From contig OY755181.1 of assembly GCA_963576735.1 (NCBI GenBank), positions 2,480,001 to 2,544,000 of the forward strand: a DNA stretch of 64,000 nucleotides, given 5' to 3'. This document shows, one piece after another, positions 10,176 through 21,067 of the stretch; the first letter of the stretch is position 1; the number at the start of each line of letters is the position of its first letter. The translations under genes and the position numbers were made by a program. This DNA is from Bedellia somnulentella (lineage: Eukaryota; Arthropoda; Insecta; Lepidoptera; Bedelliidae). The notes under the pieces are model-generated. The model had not been told where the DNA came from and ran no database searches. It worked only from the letters and a program-made list of their open reading frames with translations.

Positions 10176-10673
10176 ACTGTAATCGAATACTGGTGTGCGG
10201 TGGAATTGAGAGACACATCCTTATGTGAATCGGCCTTTTGTATGCTGAGTAGCTAAGTGAACATTTGAATTGCGTTGAATGATGAAATGTCGGTTGTAGT
10301 TTGTTAGTAGAATGCATATTTTAGGCATCGCTATGTTGTAATTAGTCATTTTTTAAGATCTCCGATCACATGGGTTACTGTACAGCTAAAGTGAGGTATC
10401 GGAATTTGAAATAGTTTTTACATCAAACCCACATGGCGAAGTTCTACTTAGACATTTGAGAGTTGAGTTATAAAATTATGTGCAACCAATAGACTTCTAT
10501 TTTGTATAGTCCATAATTTTAGATTGCAAGTGACGTCGTTAAACTTCGATAAAATTTAGTCACATAATTCGACCTCCTACATATTAGCACAGACAAACGG
10601 ATCTATTCCAACAATAATATCGAAGCTCCATACACAAAGCTAGAGCAAACCCACACACACAACGTATATCATT

Positions 10674-10802
10674 GAGCCGGTCAGTTTAACCACTTCACCG
10701 GAGGTTGATCGCGGAGGCGTGACGTCACAGACACGTCACAAAGGCGGCCATAACTGCTGTTAACAAGCCTCGGGCAAATACCGTCGATACTCGCTTTGAT
10801 AC
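10674..10802. repeat. Invariant 129-bp core, array unit 3
   Basis: Identical to the other two cores; the base just upstream already varies (ATTGAGCC here, AATGAGCC in units 1 and 2). Confidence 0.8.
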
Positions 10803-11051
10803 GCTGTAATCGAATACTGGTGTGCGGTGGAATCGAGAGACACATCCTTATTTGGATCGGCCTTTTGTATGCTGAGTTACTAAGTGAACATTTGAATTGC
10901 ATTAGTGATGAAAAGTAGGCTGTGCTTTGTTAGTAGAATACATATTTTAGACATCACGATGTTGTAATTAGTGATTTTTTAAGATCTCCAATCACGTGGG
11001 ACATTATACGGATATAGAGTTTTTTTTTAATAACGTATATGCAAATTTATT

Positions 11052-11298
11052 ATTTATACATACATACATATACTCACGGCTACATTCCCTTAAAGGGTAG
11101 CCAGAGCAAAGGAATTATAAATTTCAGGAATTTCAGGAACTTTCGGAAGTTGAGTGGGGAAAAGGTGGTAAAATAAAGGTTTTTAGTGATGGGTCTCGAA
11201 CCGCATCGCCCAAAAATCCAATAAAAAGCCCCAATACCCTTAGTCGCCCTTGGGTAGAAAAGGGTAGCGACATTCTAAGCCGGCACTATACGGCAAAT
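11052..11298 (-). mobile_element. SINE-A, antisense, full length
   Basis: (CATA)n tail from 11058; head CCGGCACTATACGGC at 11280-11294. A short duplicated ATTTCAGGAATTTCAGGA tract lies inside. Confidence 0.8.
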
Positions 11299-11442
11299 TA
11301 TTAATTATTTGCAAATAATAAAGATTTCCATTATGTATGGTGCATCGTATTGTATATAAAAATGACGTCTGAAAACGAATTTGAAATGGGCCTTTTGAAC
11401 GCTGAGTAACTAAATAAACATTTGAATTGCCTCTACGAGTAT

Positions 11443-11987
11443 AACATAACATACACGCCGAATATCCCCGAATGGGTTGGCAGAGGTACCAATACTTCTG
11501 AACCCACATGGCATAGCCATCTAGTGTCTAGAGAAGGTACCGACGTTTTGCGTGGACAGTGTACTCACGTGATAGGGGGCAGGCCTATCGCCGTTTTGTA
11601 CGAATACACTGTCACATGACTAAGTACAAACTCAGCCATGTGGGTTTCCTCACGATGTTTTCCCTCACCGTTAACAACCATGATAAATTAACCACATATA
11701 TGACTTTAATTGAATTTTTGGGCGATGCGATTGGAGACCCATCACCGAAAACCTTTATTATACGATCTTTTCCCCCCTCAACTTCCAAAAGTGGCTGAGG
11801 AATTTATAATTCCTTAGTTCTGGTTACCCCTTATAGGGAATTATAGCCGTGAGTATATGTATGTATATATGTAATATATGACTTTAGAAAAGACAAATTG
11901 GTGTAGGCCCGACCCAGGATTGGAACTCACGCCCTTCTGTTTTCAGGCGGGTGTTCTATCCACTGGACTATCATGTCGTTGTGTGGA
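11443..11987 (-). mobile_element. SINE-B, full length, split by SINE-A
   Basis: Antisense SINE-B between 12-bp TSDs CTCTACGAGTAT (11431-11442 and 11988-11999). Head on the minus strand near 11975: a tRNA-like start with ATGATAGTCCAGTGGATAG and a B box GAGTTCCAATCC. Internal landmarks are GGCCTGCCCCCTATCACGTG and AACGTCGGTACC. It carries the SINE-A at 11709-11873. Confidence 0.85.
11709..11873 (+). mobile_element. SINE-A, 5'-truncated, nested in SINE-B
   Basis: TSD ATATATGACTTTA (13 bp) at 11696-11708 and 11874-11886. It begins inside the element just before GGGCGATGCG, a 5' truncation typical of target-primed reverse transcription. Confidence 0.85.
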
Positions 11988-12026
11988 CTCTACGAGTATG
12001 TGGTGAAATATAGGCTGTAATTTGTT

Positions 12027-13420
12027 ATAGTATAAGATCCCACTGCTAAATCTCTACGTTCATGGCGTACAGAGTCAAACACACATTTTAACATAAGTTT
12101 ATGAATAGGAGATTATACCGACAGCACGCAGCCAGGCAAAAGTGGCCGCAAGTAATTTTAATTTAATTAATGTTTATTATTATTCGGAGAAAAAATTCGT
12201 TCACTTGTTATTCAAATATAATACCACCCACATCATAAAAATGTATATAGAGAATTTAAAAATCGATAGGTGCCATTGCACATTTGGCCGCAACTACCTC
12301 GCAGCCAGGTATAAACAGGTTATATTTTGGTATGTTTTATACGTTCATATGTTACACGCATGTTTCTTATATGAAATTAAAGCTAATTTTTTTCCTTATA
12401 TGATGATATATAGCTGCCTGTGAAAAAATGGCCGCAAATCAGGGTTGCCATCAGTTAAAAACGCGATATATCCAAATATATTTCACAAACTGTGCTATTG
12501 TTTCTATTTATATTTTATGACTTATATAATAATTATATTTATATTTTTTAAATACTTACTTAATTACGTATACTCACGCCCATTATTCCCATTGGGGTAG
12601 GCAGAGACTATCGTTCGCCACTTAGTACCATCTTGAAAAACTTCTCTTGCTTACCTCACATTAATTATTCTATAGCATGTATGAGATGCTCTTTTATTCT
12701 TCTCACTTCGGACCCTCGCCTTTATAAGAATGTTTTCTATCGGATCTAGATACGTTTTACGAGACCGTTCTCTACTACCCATCCATATTGACTCTTTATA
12801 TCTCTTTATTTTCATCCATCATCTCTATGTGCCCAAACCACATTAACATTCCTTTTTCACTCTATCATACAACCTTATATTACATATATGTAATCAGAAG
12901 TACACTTCTGAGGGATCTCATTTCCACTGCATAAACTCAACTTTCACGCTTCTTCTGCCATGCCCAACATTACATCAACGTGGGAACCAGAATAAATGGC
13001 AACCCTGATTTGCGGCCATTTTTTCACAGGCAGCTATATATCATCATATAAGGAAAAAAATTAGCTTTAATTTCATATAAGAAACATGCGTGTAACATAT
13101 GAACGTATAAAACACTCCAAATTATAACCTACTTACACCTGGCTGCGAGGTAGTTGCGGCCAAATGTGCAATGGCACCTATCGATTTTTAAATTCTCTAT
13201 ATACATTTTTATGATGTGGGTGGTATTATATTTGAATAACAAGTGAACGAAATTTTTCTCCGAATAATAATAAACATTAATTAAATTAAAATTACTTGCG
13301 GCCACTTTTGCCTGGCTGCGTGCTGTCGGTATAATCTCCTATTCATAAACTTATGTTAAAATGTGTGTTTGACTCTGTACGCCATGAACGTAGAGATTTA
13401 GCAGTGGGATCTTATACTAT
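12027..13420. mobile_element. Foldback DNA element, 425-bp inverted arms
   Basis: Arms 12027-12451 and 12996-13420 are nearly perfect inverted repeats, outer end ATAGTATAAGATCCCACTGC. Each arm carries the motif GGCCGCAA three times and GCAGCCAGG twice. The central 544 bases hold an RTE tail fragment and no transposase. Comparison with units 2 and 3 (TTTGTTAGTAGAAT) puts the insertion after TTTGTT; the TSD is unclear. Superfamily not assigned. Confidence 0.8.
12561..12960 (-). mobile_element. RTE LINE 3' fragment, antisense
   Basis: Starts GTATACTCACGCCCATTATT, followed by CCCATTGGGGTAGGCAGAG. On the minus strand it corresponds to the last 300-400 bases of the RTE at 43450-43830. Frame decayed. 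It sits in the middle of the foldback element. Confidence 0.7.
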
Positions 13421-13683
13421 TGGTGAATTACATATTTTATTGGATTTATTTTGGGGTATCGTTATGTTATACTAAGTTTTTATTAAGATATGCGAATAAA
13501 ATAAACATTGGGGATAAGTTATTTTGCAAAGCGATTACTTTTCTAGTGATATAGTTCTTTTGTGCTAGTGTATAACTTATTTGTATCATTTAACCAACCT
13601 ATTTACATTATATGCAATAGTCCTAATAAATGTTTCAATATTTAGTTAAATGAAACATATTTATAAAGACTAAATAAAACATT

Positions 13684-13932
13684 TTGCCGTGTAGTGTCGG
13701 TTTAGAATAGCACTACCCCGTTTCTACCGATGGGTGTACGTAAGAGGCGACTAACGGTATTCGGGCTATTAAGAGATTTTTTGGCGATGCGGTTAGAGAC
13801 CCATCACGAACAACCTTTACTTTACCATCCTTACCCCACTCAATTTTCCAAAGTTGGCTGAGTAATTTCTAATTCCTTAGCTCTGGCTACCCCTTCTAGG
13901 GATTTACAGCCGTGAGTGTGTGTATGTATGTA
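13684..13932 (+). mobile_element. SINE-A, full length
   Basis: Head GCCGTGTAGTGTCGG at 13685; tail GTGTGTGTATGTATG at 13916-13930. Confidence 0.8.
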
Positions 13933-13957
13933 AATAAAATAATAAGATGAAATAACG

Positions 13958-14035
13958 GACCAACGTTGATAAGTTTCCAACCGCAACGCCCAAAATCACT
14001 TAAATACCCCCGTACCCTTACCCTTAAACCTGTAC
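13958..14035 (-). mobile_element. SINE-A fragment
   Basis: TTTCCAACCGCAACGCCC, AATCACTTAAATACCCCC and GTACCCTTA match the middle of the element, antisense. Confidence 0.45.
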
Positions 14036-14113
14036 GAAACCCACATCCTTCAAGTATCCTTCAAACATTTGAATGGATCAAAATTTAGAGAAATCGCATG
14101 ATGTAAGATTGGT

Positions 14114-14492
14114 GTGACATGATAGTCCAGTGGGTAGAACACCCGCCCGAAAACAGAAGGGCGTGAGTTCCAATCCTGGGTCGGGCCTACACCAATTTGT
14201 CTTTTCTAAAGTCATATGTGTGGTTAATTTATCATGGTTGTTAACGGTGAGGGAAAACATCGTGAGGAAACCCACATGGCTGAGTTGTACTTAGTCATGT
14301 GACAGTGTATTCGTACAAAAGGCGATAGGCCTGCCCCCTATCACGTGAGTTCACTGTCTTAGCAAAACGTGGGTACCTTTTCTGGACACTAGATGGCGCT
14401 GCCATGTGAGTGCAGAAGAATTGGTACCTCTGCCAACCCCTTCGGGGATAAACGGCGCGAACGTTTGTGTATGTTATGTATATGTAAGATTG
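14114..14492 (+). mobile_element. SINE-B, near full length
   Basis: tRNA-like head with GATAGTCCAGTGGGTAGAAC (A-box region) and GAGTTCCAATCC (B box), then AATTTGTCTTTTCTAAAG, GGTGAGGGAAAACATCG, GGCCTGCCCCCTATCACGTG, CCTCTGCCAACCCCTTCGGG and a GTATGTTATG tail. At 14383-14420 the usual CACCAGGTGACAAAGTC segment is replaced by TGGACACTAGATGGCGC, a variant also seen at 11500-11550 and 30510-30535. Confidence 0.8.
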
Positions 14493-14589
14493 GTATTCTT
14501 AAATTATAAAAGTGGCTTTCATTTAATGTCATTTGTGAAGCACAAAAAATCAGACTTTATAGCTCTACAAGATTCCAATGTTCCGACAG

Positions 14590-14885
14590 TATATCCCCGA
14601 ACGCGTGGCAGAGCTATTTATACTTCAGAACATCACGTGATATTTTCACCAGGTGTTCCGAGTACCCAAGTTTTGTTAGGACATTATACTCACGCGGTAG
14701 GCGGCAGGCCTATCTCCGTTTTGTACAAATACACTGTCACATGACTAAGTACAATTTAGGCAATTGGTTTCCTCACAATATTTTCCCTCACCATTAACAA
14801 TCATGTTTAACTAACCACACATAAGACCTAAGAAAAGACACATGTAGTACAGTGTAGGCTCGACTAAGGATTTGCCCCGCGTTTT
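14590..14885 (-). mobile_element. SINE-B, antisense, diverged
   Basis: From TATCCCCGAACGCGTGGCAG to GTGTAGGCTCGACTAAGGAT, with GCGGCAGGCCTATC in the middle. Confidence 0.75.
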
Positions 14886-14937
14886 TCTGAATGATATGTT
14901 GTTCTCCCCACAGAGCTTTCATGGTTATCTTACTATT

Positions 14938-15362
14938 ATATATTATAGCCAGAGCTTCAGAGCTAGAAACTCCTCAGCCACATTTGAAATTTGATAAGGG
15001 AGAAGATGGTAGAAATAAAGTAGCGTTGGTGATGGGTCCCCAACTGCATCGCCCAAAAACGTAGTAAGGGGTAGAGTGACATTCTAAGTTGCTGTGTAGT
15101 GTCGACTTAGAGCACTACCCCATTTCTTCCGGTGGGTGTACGTAAGAGGCGACTAACGGTATTGAGGCTTTTAAGGGATTTTTGGGCGATGCGGTTGGAG
15201 ACCCATCACCAACAACCTTTATTTCACCATCTTTTCCCCACTCACATTTCCAAAAGTGGCTGAGGAATTTCTAATTCCTTGGCTCTGGCTACCCCTTCTA
15301 GGGATTTATAGTTGTGAGTATATGTATGTATGTATGACATTCTAAGCCGGCACTACACGGCA
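14938..15362 (-). mobile_element. SINE-A, antisense, split by another SINE-A
   Basis: Pieces at 14942-15088 and 15336-15362 (ACATTCTAAGCCGGCACTAC) frame the sense copy at 15089-15335. Confidence 0.75.
15089..15335 (+). mobile_element. SINE-A, full length, TSD GACATTCTAAG
   Basis: 11-bp TSD at 15078-15088 and 15336-15346. SINE-A inserted into SINE-A, showing more than one wave of activity. Confidence 0.85.
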
Positions 15363-15599
15363 AATCTTGCTATTATCTTCTTATAGTGTAAAAGGTTCAA
15401 GTTTAAAGTTAATAAGTGCAGTGTCACAGTAAGCGGCGTGACTTGGCAGCGCAGCCGGCGAGTGGTCGCATAATTAATGTACCGGCAGACAGGATATTGA
15501 TTAACATTTTTATTAATATATCATGAACGAGTTGGTTTTTTTATAGTCTTCTGTGATGTGAATTTTAAGATACAGTTTCCGGGGTATTTTATAGAATAA
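15363..15599. other. Unique spacer
   Basis: A GC-richer stretch at 15425-15500 (CAGCGCAGCCGGCGAGTGG); no gene seen. Confidence 0.35.
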
Positions 15600-15842
15600 C
15601 AACATACATAATATATACTCACGGCTATTAAATCAAAGGGTAGCCAGAGCTTCAGAATCAGAAAAATCTTTTGGAAAGTTAGGTGGGGAAATGATGGTAA
15701 AATAAATATTTTGGGTGATACCCCAAACGCATCGCCCAAAAATCACTAAAAAAGCCCCAATACCTCGCCTAAAGCGCCTCTTACGATGAACCATGGGAAG
15801 ATATAGGGTAGTGCTATTTTAAGCCAACACTACACAATAGCA
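15600..15842 (-). mobile_element. SINE-A, antisense, diverged
   Basis: Tail ATATACTCACGGCTATT at 15614; head CAACACTACACAATAGC at 15825-15841. Confidence 0.7.
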
Positions 15843-15973
15843 TAACAACTTTTCAGATTTCGTAATTATGAAATGTTTTAAATTAGGCGTTATAGGTCGA
15901 GATGATATATAGATGTGATAAACAAACATAGATTGTCTTGAGGATACTAAAGAACTTTTAACAATATGAGCGC

Positions 15974-16185
15974 CATAGTGTCGGCTTAGAATAGTACTAG
16001 CGCATTTCTACCCGCGGGTGCCGTAAAAGGTATCTTGGGGTGTTGAGGCTTCTCAACCGATTTATTGGGCCCTGACCAATCCTTCCCGCACCTAACTTCC
16101 AAAAGTAACTGAAATTTTTCTAATTCCAAAACCCTGGCTTCCCTTTTTTGGGATTTATAGGCGTGAATTTATGTATATTAACAAA
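15974..16185 (+). mobile_element. SINE-A, degenerate
   Basis: ATAGTGTCGGCTTAGAATAG at 15975; later blocks are eroded; end GGGATTTATAGGCGTGAATT. Confidence 0.6.
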
Positions 16186-17084
16186 AAACAAATATTATAC
16201 CATCCTAACATAACAGCAATATAGCCACCAATATTAATTTCCTCCCTGCGATCCCGTGTGCTCCCCGCAGAGGACGCACTACGGCCGCATCGTTTGTTAA
16301 ATAAATCGTTTGTAATCACGTGACGTCTCACACAACTGTCTTCGTGACGTGTCATTTCCCGACGTCAATTATCAGGCCTCGTGATTACATTTTATAATGT
16401 CCCCAAATAGGGTCTGTTAAATTAACTGAAATTTATGTAGGCGATTTTATTTTTCATTTAGTTGAATAAAATATTTTTACATTTCAAAATTCATAACAAG
16501 TACACATAAACCATTTTTAGGTTTTACCGTATACTCTAAATTGTCACTAAAAAGGATTGGTGGGTAGTCAGGGAAATGCGGTTTCGAATTATTGTGCGGG
16601 TTGTGTCTTTTAAAGTAAGATACAGGCTGATCCAAAAAGTAATTTATGAAGTATGAGTGTAACTAAGATTTAGGTTAGTTATAAATATACTCATTAAAAT
16701 ATTAATATATATTATATTTGGATTGGTTCGGTAAGTGTATTTTCCAATGTAGTAAAATAAAATAGATATAAGAAATTGCTGTGCCCCATCGGTTGGCAAC
16801 AAATGAGCAAAACCGTGAATGTATTTATAAATAAGAACTGTTAAATACACATTGTTGAATGTAATAAATGATTGGGTATTGAGTAGTTGTATGCGTTTCT
16901 CTTTAATTATGTTCATTGGAAAGTAAAACAGCGTTAAGTGAAGCAAAGCCCTTCCAAAACCTAGCTTCGTAGAAATAAAATAATAACGTTTTATTGAGAA
17001 ATTGGTAAGTGAAATTATATCAATAAATTATGAAACTTGAAAATTTGCTCATGGATAAAAAAAGAATCAAAGGTTCGGACAAGG
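16186..17084. other. Unique AT-rich spacer
   Basis: No gene. 16310-16375 has clustered CACGTGACGTC, GTGACGTGTC and CGACGTC motifs (E-box/CRE-like), the only notable signal. Confidence 0.4.
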
Positions 17085-17146
17085 TGGCGATCGATAATCT
17101 CTGCCTACCCCAATGGGAACTAACGGCGTGATTATATGTATGCATG
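17085..17146 (+). mobile_element. RTE LINE extreme 3' tail
   Basis: GGTGGCGATCGATAATCTCT, CTACCCCAATGGGAACTAAC and GGCGTGATTATATGTATGC match the end of the RTE at 43772-43830. Dead 5'-truncated copy. Confidence 0.75.
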
Positions 17147-17632
17147 AATTAAAATTTGTTTACTTTCACGCGTTTATATGTTACATTTTTAATGTATATG
17201 TTCCATGGCGTGGTTCTTCTCTTAGTTCTTCTCAAAGTCTGCCAACCCACCACCAAATCTATGGGGGGCTATACTCTCTTTTGATACATAAGCTGCGCTG
17301 TTGAATTTTAAAGCTCAACCATAAGCTGATGACGTCATGCAAGTTACCCATGAACAAGTAACCTTTCAATTTGTTATTCTAAATTCAAATTTCCTGCTTC
17401 CCGAATATTCTAGTCGGCCATCGCACAAATTACTTCTGGCATTTACACTTTGAACTGGCTATAAACAGCGATATAATAGTTTCCTGCTACCCTTTGAGCC
17501 CCTAGTTAACTGCATAATCAATTAGATGGTGACCGCTTAACACCGAAAAGCGGAGATATGATAGGGATCATCAATCTGTTTTCCCCCTTTTCGTTTCCGG
17601 AATCGATTGGACTTAAGTTGTGAATTTTTAAC
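17147..17632. other. Unique spacer
   Basis: Contains GATGACGTCATGC (CRE-like palindrome) at 17330-17342. No gene recognised. Confidence 0.4.
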
Positions 17633-17644
17633 AGTAGAGTATTA

Positions 17645-17781
17645 TTTAAATCTTTTTGTTCATGAAAACCTCAGCTGGGGATTATTACTAATAAATAATA
17701 TGGAGGCGTATACCCGAGGTCGCGGGTTCGAATCCCGTCTGTGTCGAAATTTTTCTTTCCTTTATTTATTCTTTATTTATT
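17645..17781 (+). mobile_element. SINE-C (C2), short form, TSD AGTAGAGTATTA
   Basis: 12-bp TSD at 17633-17644 and 17782-17793. The 5' end TTTAAATCTTTTTGTTCATG is joined directly to the anticodon/T-arm half of the tRNA-like domain; the D-arm half and body are missing. Confidence 0.85.
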
Positions 17782-17793
17782 AGTAGAGTATTA

Positions 17794-18499
17794 CTTTTTC
17801 TACTCCCTCTTAAAGTTTCAGGTTTGTACTTTTTTAAATCGATTAAATAAAAATAAAAATTGCTACAAAAACAAGAAGATAAATAAATCTCGACATTTTT
17901 GTTACGTTACATTTATACTCTCATTCATATTGAAGCTTGCTGTGTACAAAATAACATTACATTTAAGAAAAGGACTAAAACACTTCTACCTACGGGTGTT
18001 ATGGGAAAGTATGTTATTGAGTTAATTTAATAAGACTAGTTTAGATTACTACAATTATACTATTTTAGTATATTATTTTATTATATTACTAGTTCAGACC
18101 AGAATTAGATTACTTGCATTAGGTGACACTATCTGTAAAAACAGTATTTCATGACATAATAAATAAATATATAAATTTATTATTTTCAGCGCATCACAAT
18201 ACATGTAACTATATGTTGCTTCTTATCTTCAATTTAATTGTGATTAAAAATGGTAGTAAAAAGAAATTATTATGATTGTATAACAAAAACCAAATTATCC
18301 ATCAAAAACCTTATTTTAAGTCCAATTAGTATTTTTCGAGTTGAAATATTTTTTTTGGTAAGCTCAGGTTGTACATTCTCGTGTAACAATAAAATGGTAT
18401 ATAAATATTATCATAAAAAATACCTATCTAAGTAGTTGAATGGGGAGCCGATATAGCACAAATGATATTAAAAAATATATGAAAAAGAAATAACATAAT
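17794..18499. other. Very AT-rich spacer
   Basis: No gene, repeat or structured RNA recognised. Confidence 0.45.
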
Positions 18500-18718
18500 A
18501 ACATAAACGTTCACGCCGAATATCCCCGAGGGGGTTGGCAGAGGTACTAATACTTCTGAACATCACGTGACTTTGTCACCCGGTGTTCAGAGTACCCACG
18601 TTTTGCACCACACTTATGTCTTTAGAAAAGACAAATTGGTGTAGGCCCGACCCGGGATTTGAACACTAGTCGCTTGCACGTCAACCGGTGTTCTACCCAT
18701 TGAGCTATCACGTCGTGA
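18500..18718 (-). mobile_element. SINE-B, antisense, internally deleted
   Basis: Both ends are intact (AACGTTCACGCCGAATATCC at one side; minus-strand head with GATAGCTCAATGGGTAGAAC near 18712), but the middle from the CACGTG block to the GGTTAATT block is missing at about 18606-18613. Confidence 0.8.
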
Positions 18719-18932
18719 AAAAGAAATATCGTAATAAATTTCCAGCTAGTTCGCAAGCTTACTGAAAAAGAGATACCACTCTAGATCATAGATGCGAGAT
18801 TAGCTTACATATCTAAAAGCAAGCCTTAACCTCTATATCCACTCTTAATTTAATTCTAATGAATTTATCAATTTTATATGTTAAGCATTACGTAAGAAAC
18901 CCACATGGCTGCTTATACTCGGTCATGGTACA

Positions 18933-19185
18933 AAGTTGCTGTGTAGTGTCGGCTTAGAATAACACTACCCTATTTCCTCCGGTGGGTGTACGTAAGAGGC
19001 GACTAACGGTATTAAGGCTTTTAAGAGACTTTTGGGCGATGCGGTTGGAAACCCATCACCAACAACCTTTATTTTTACCACTTTTCCCCACTCACATTTT
19101 CAAAAGTTGCTGAGGAGTTTCTAATTCCTTAGCTCTGGCTACCCCTTCTAGGGATTTGCAGCCGTGTATATGCATGTATGTATTT
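18933..19185 (+). mobile_element. SINE-A, full length
   Basis: GCTGTGTAGTGTCGGC at 18937; tail TATATGCATGTATGTAT near 19185. Preceded at 18895-18932 by a SINE-B-like scrap (GAAACCCACATGGCTG); GGTACAAAGT before and after (18927, 19188) is a 10-bp TSD. Confidence 0.8.
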
Positions 19186-19199
19186 ATGGTACAAAGTAG

Positions 19200-20008
19200 T
19201 GATTTGATTACTTACCCCTATCACAAGAGCACACACTGTGTAGGCAAAAGGTTTAAGATTTATACCTCTTTATCTAAATTTCTAGCTAGAGAACCAATTA
19301 CCCCCGACGAAACTACAAGAGTTTTCGAGTTATTAGTTGCTTGAAGAATCATCAACGTCAAAGTCAGTTAAAGGCAAATAAACCGGCGGAGTAATTCTGC
19401 GGTTGTCTCGATGCGCTCTAATCCGCAGCTCACGAAACTACTCCAGAGACAGAATAGAACTGCGATTAGCCGACGTTTGTTTAGTTTGATTGGCGCCCAC
19501 TAAGCCGGCGTGACGCGGGCACAGCACGATTCCCGCCCTCGTTGATAACGCCAATTCCATGTAATAGGAACCAGCTAATCTCAACTTCCCGATACGCATC
19601 TAAGACTACTGTCTGTCTTGCTTACCGAGTTAATGACTCGGAAATCATTCGAGTTAGGTCTCACGGATTGAGAGATAAAGGGTCGGATTGCGGAGACGGA
19701 ACGCCTCGCATAGTTGCCGGTTTACGTTTTATTGCGAGACTAAGTTTCCGAATGAAAGTCAACTCCAACTGTTCCGGACACGGAAAAGTTAATTGTTTCG
19801 AGATATCCGACTTTACGGACATTGTTGGGAACGTTTCATTAGTGATTTTAGTATCGGAAGTTTGGTTATTTCGGAAGAGCTACATGTTTACATACATTTT
19901 ATGTACAATGCAAACTTTCATACTATTTTGATTTATTGTTTAACAGCTCATGTATTATTATGCATGTTAGATATATCCGTCATATAATGTCATATATAAA
20001 TAAAATTT
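19200..20008. other. Long unique segment, GC-richer at 19380-19830
   Basis: No TE landmark. The stretch with GCGTGACGCGGGCACAGC and GAGTTAATGACTCGG is less AT-rich than its neighbours. It holds overlapping short frames with no recognisable domain. Best candidate here for a conserved non-coding element; composition is the only evidence. Confidence 0.35.
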
Positions 20009-20009
20009 C

Positions 20010-20266
20010 GCCGTGTAGTGTCGGCTTAGAATAACACTACCCCATTTCTACCCGTGGGTGATCGTAAGAGGCGACTAAGGGTATAGAGGCTTTTTAAGTG
20101 ATTTTTGGGCGATGTTGTTGGAGACCCGTCACCAAAAACATTTATTATTACCATCTTTTCCCCAATCAACTTCCAAAAGTGGCTGAGGAATTTCTCATTC
20201 CAAAGCTCTGGCTACCCCGTTAAGGGATTTATAGCCGTGAGTATATGTATGTATGTATGTATAAAT
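20010..20266 (+). mobile_element. SINE-A, full length
   Basis: Head GCCGTGTAGTGTCGGC at 20009; tail (GTAT)n at 20243-20262. Confidence 0.85.
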
Positions 20267-20307
20267 AACATTATCGTATATTTCTCGTTTTCATCGAACG
20301 AGGCGCT

Positions 20308-20475
20308 TAGTGTGTAGGCTGTTCAAGTGATTGTTGGGCGTTGCGATTGGTAACCCATCACCAATGATCTTTTTACTAAGCCAATGCCACCCTATCCAAA
20401 AGTGTCCGAAGAATCGTTGATATTTAAGCTCTGGACGCCTTTTCTGCAATTACAACAAAGAGTATACGTAAGTAA
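20308..20475 (+). mobile_element. SINE-A, degenerate
   Basis: TTAGTGTGTAGGCTG, TTGTTGGGCGTTGCG, CCCATCACCAATGATC and CCAAAAGTGTCCGAAG follow the SINE-A order. Confidence 0.55.
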
Positions 20476-20543
20476 TAAATAAATGAATAAAAATCTTTAT
20501 TACAAGAAAAATCTTAAAACTATTACATTTATTATATATATTA

Positions 20544-20788
20544 TTGCCGTGTAGTGTCGGCTTAGAATAGCACTACCCCGTTTCTACCGATGGGTGTACG
20601 TAAGAGGCGACTAACGGTATTGGGGCTTTTAAGGGATCTTTGAGCAATGCGGTTGGAGACCCATGACTAACAACCTTTACTTTTACCATCTTTTCCCCAC
20701 TCACATTTCCAAAAGTGGCTGAGGAATTTCTAATTCCTTAGCTCTGGCTACCCCTTCTAGGGCCGTGAGTATATGTTATGTTATGTTA
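20544..20788 (+). mobile_element. SINE-A with (TTATG)n-type tail
   Basis: GCCGTGTAGTGTCGGC at 20546. The tail is ATATGTTATGTTATGTTATT rather than the usual (TATG)n; the same tail type is at 60640-60658. Confidence 0.8.
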
Positions 20789-21067
20789 TTACACATGTAG
20801 AAAAAATATCTTTGTGCATTGTTTTGTAGTAACATGAATAGTCCACCCCTGGCTAGTACTAACTAGTCAGTTTAAGTAAGGTTTTCATAAAATGCTAAAA
20901 TGTGATTGTATTTTTTATGCATAAAGTTTAAAGTTAGGACGTCAACTTTAGACAATCTATCTTGTCTACCCCTTTCTGGATTTGAATCCGTAACTAAGGG
21001 TCAAGTTAGACTATATATAGACAGAAACTAATAGCCATAAGTAACAATAAACCAATGTAAACCCAGT

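Larger units (their letters stand above)
7530..13600. repeat. Diverged tandem array, about 640-bp unit, 4-5 units
   Basis: After removing inserted elements, the same order recurs: TTTTGTATTTCAAATGACCTC-like start, CACACACA tract, 129-bp core, CGGCCTTTTGT, GAACATTTGAATTG, TTTGTTAGTAGAA, a GATCTCC..CAC block and TGTACAGCTAAAGTGAG end. The start recurs at about 8017, 9599 and 10516; the core at 8191, 10047 and 10674; a fourth partial unit runs from about 11385 and resumes at 13421. A leading partial end lies at 7640-7712. Spacing between units 2 and 3, which are free of insertions there, is about 627 bases. Flanks are clearly diverged between units. Confidence 0.75.

Noticed and set aside
10054..10902. 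Minus-strand frames of 73-87 residues over the 129-bp cores, similar in units 2 and 3
   Set aside because: Similarity follows from the identical DNA core. In unit 1 an indel just outside the core puts the same region in a different frame, and no domain or codon-level constraint is visible.
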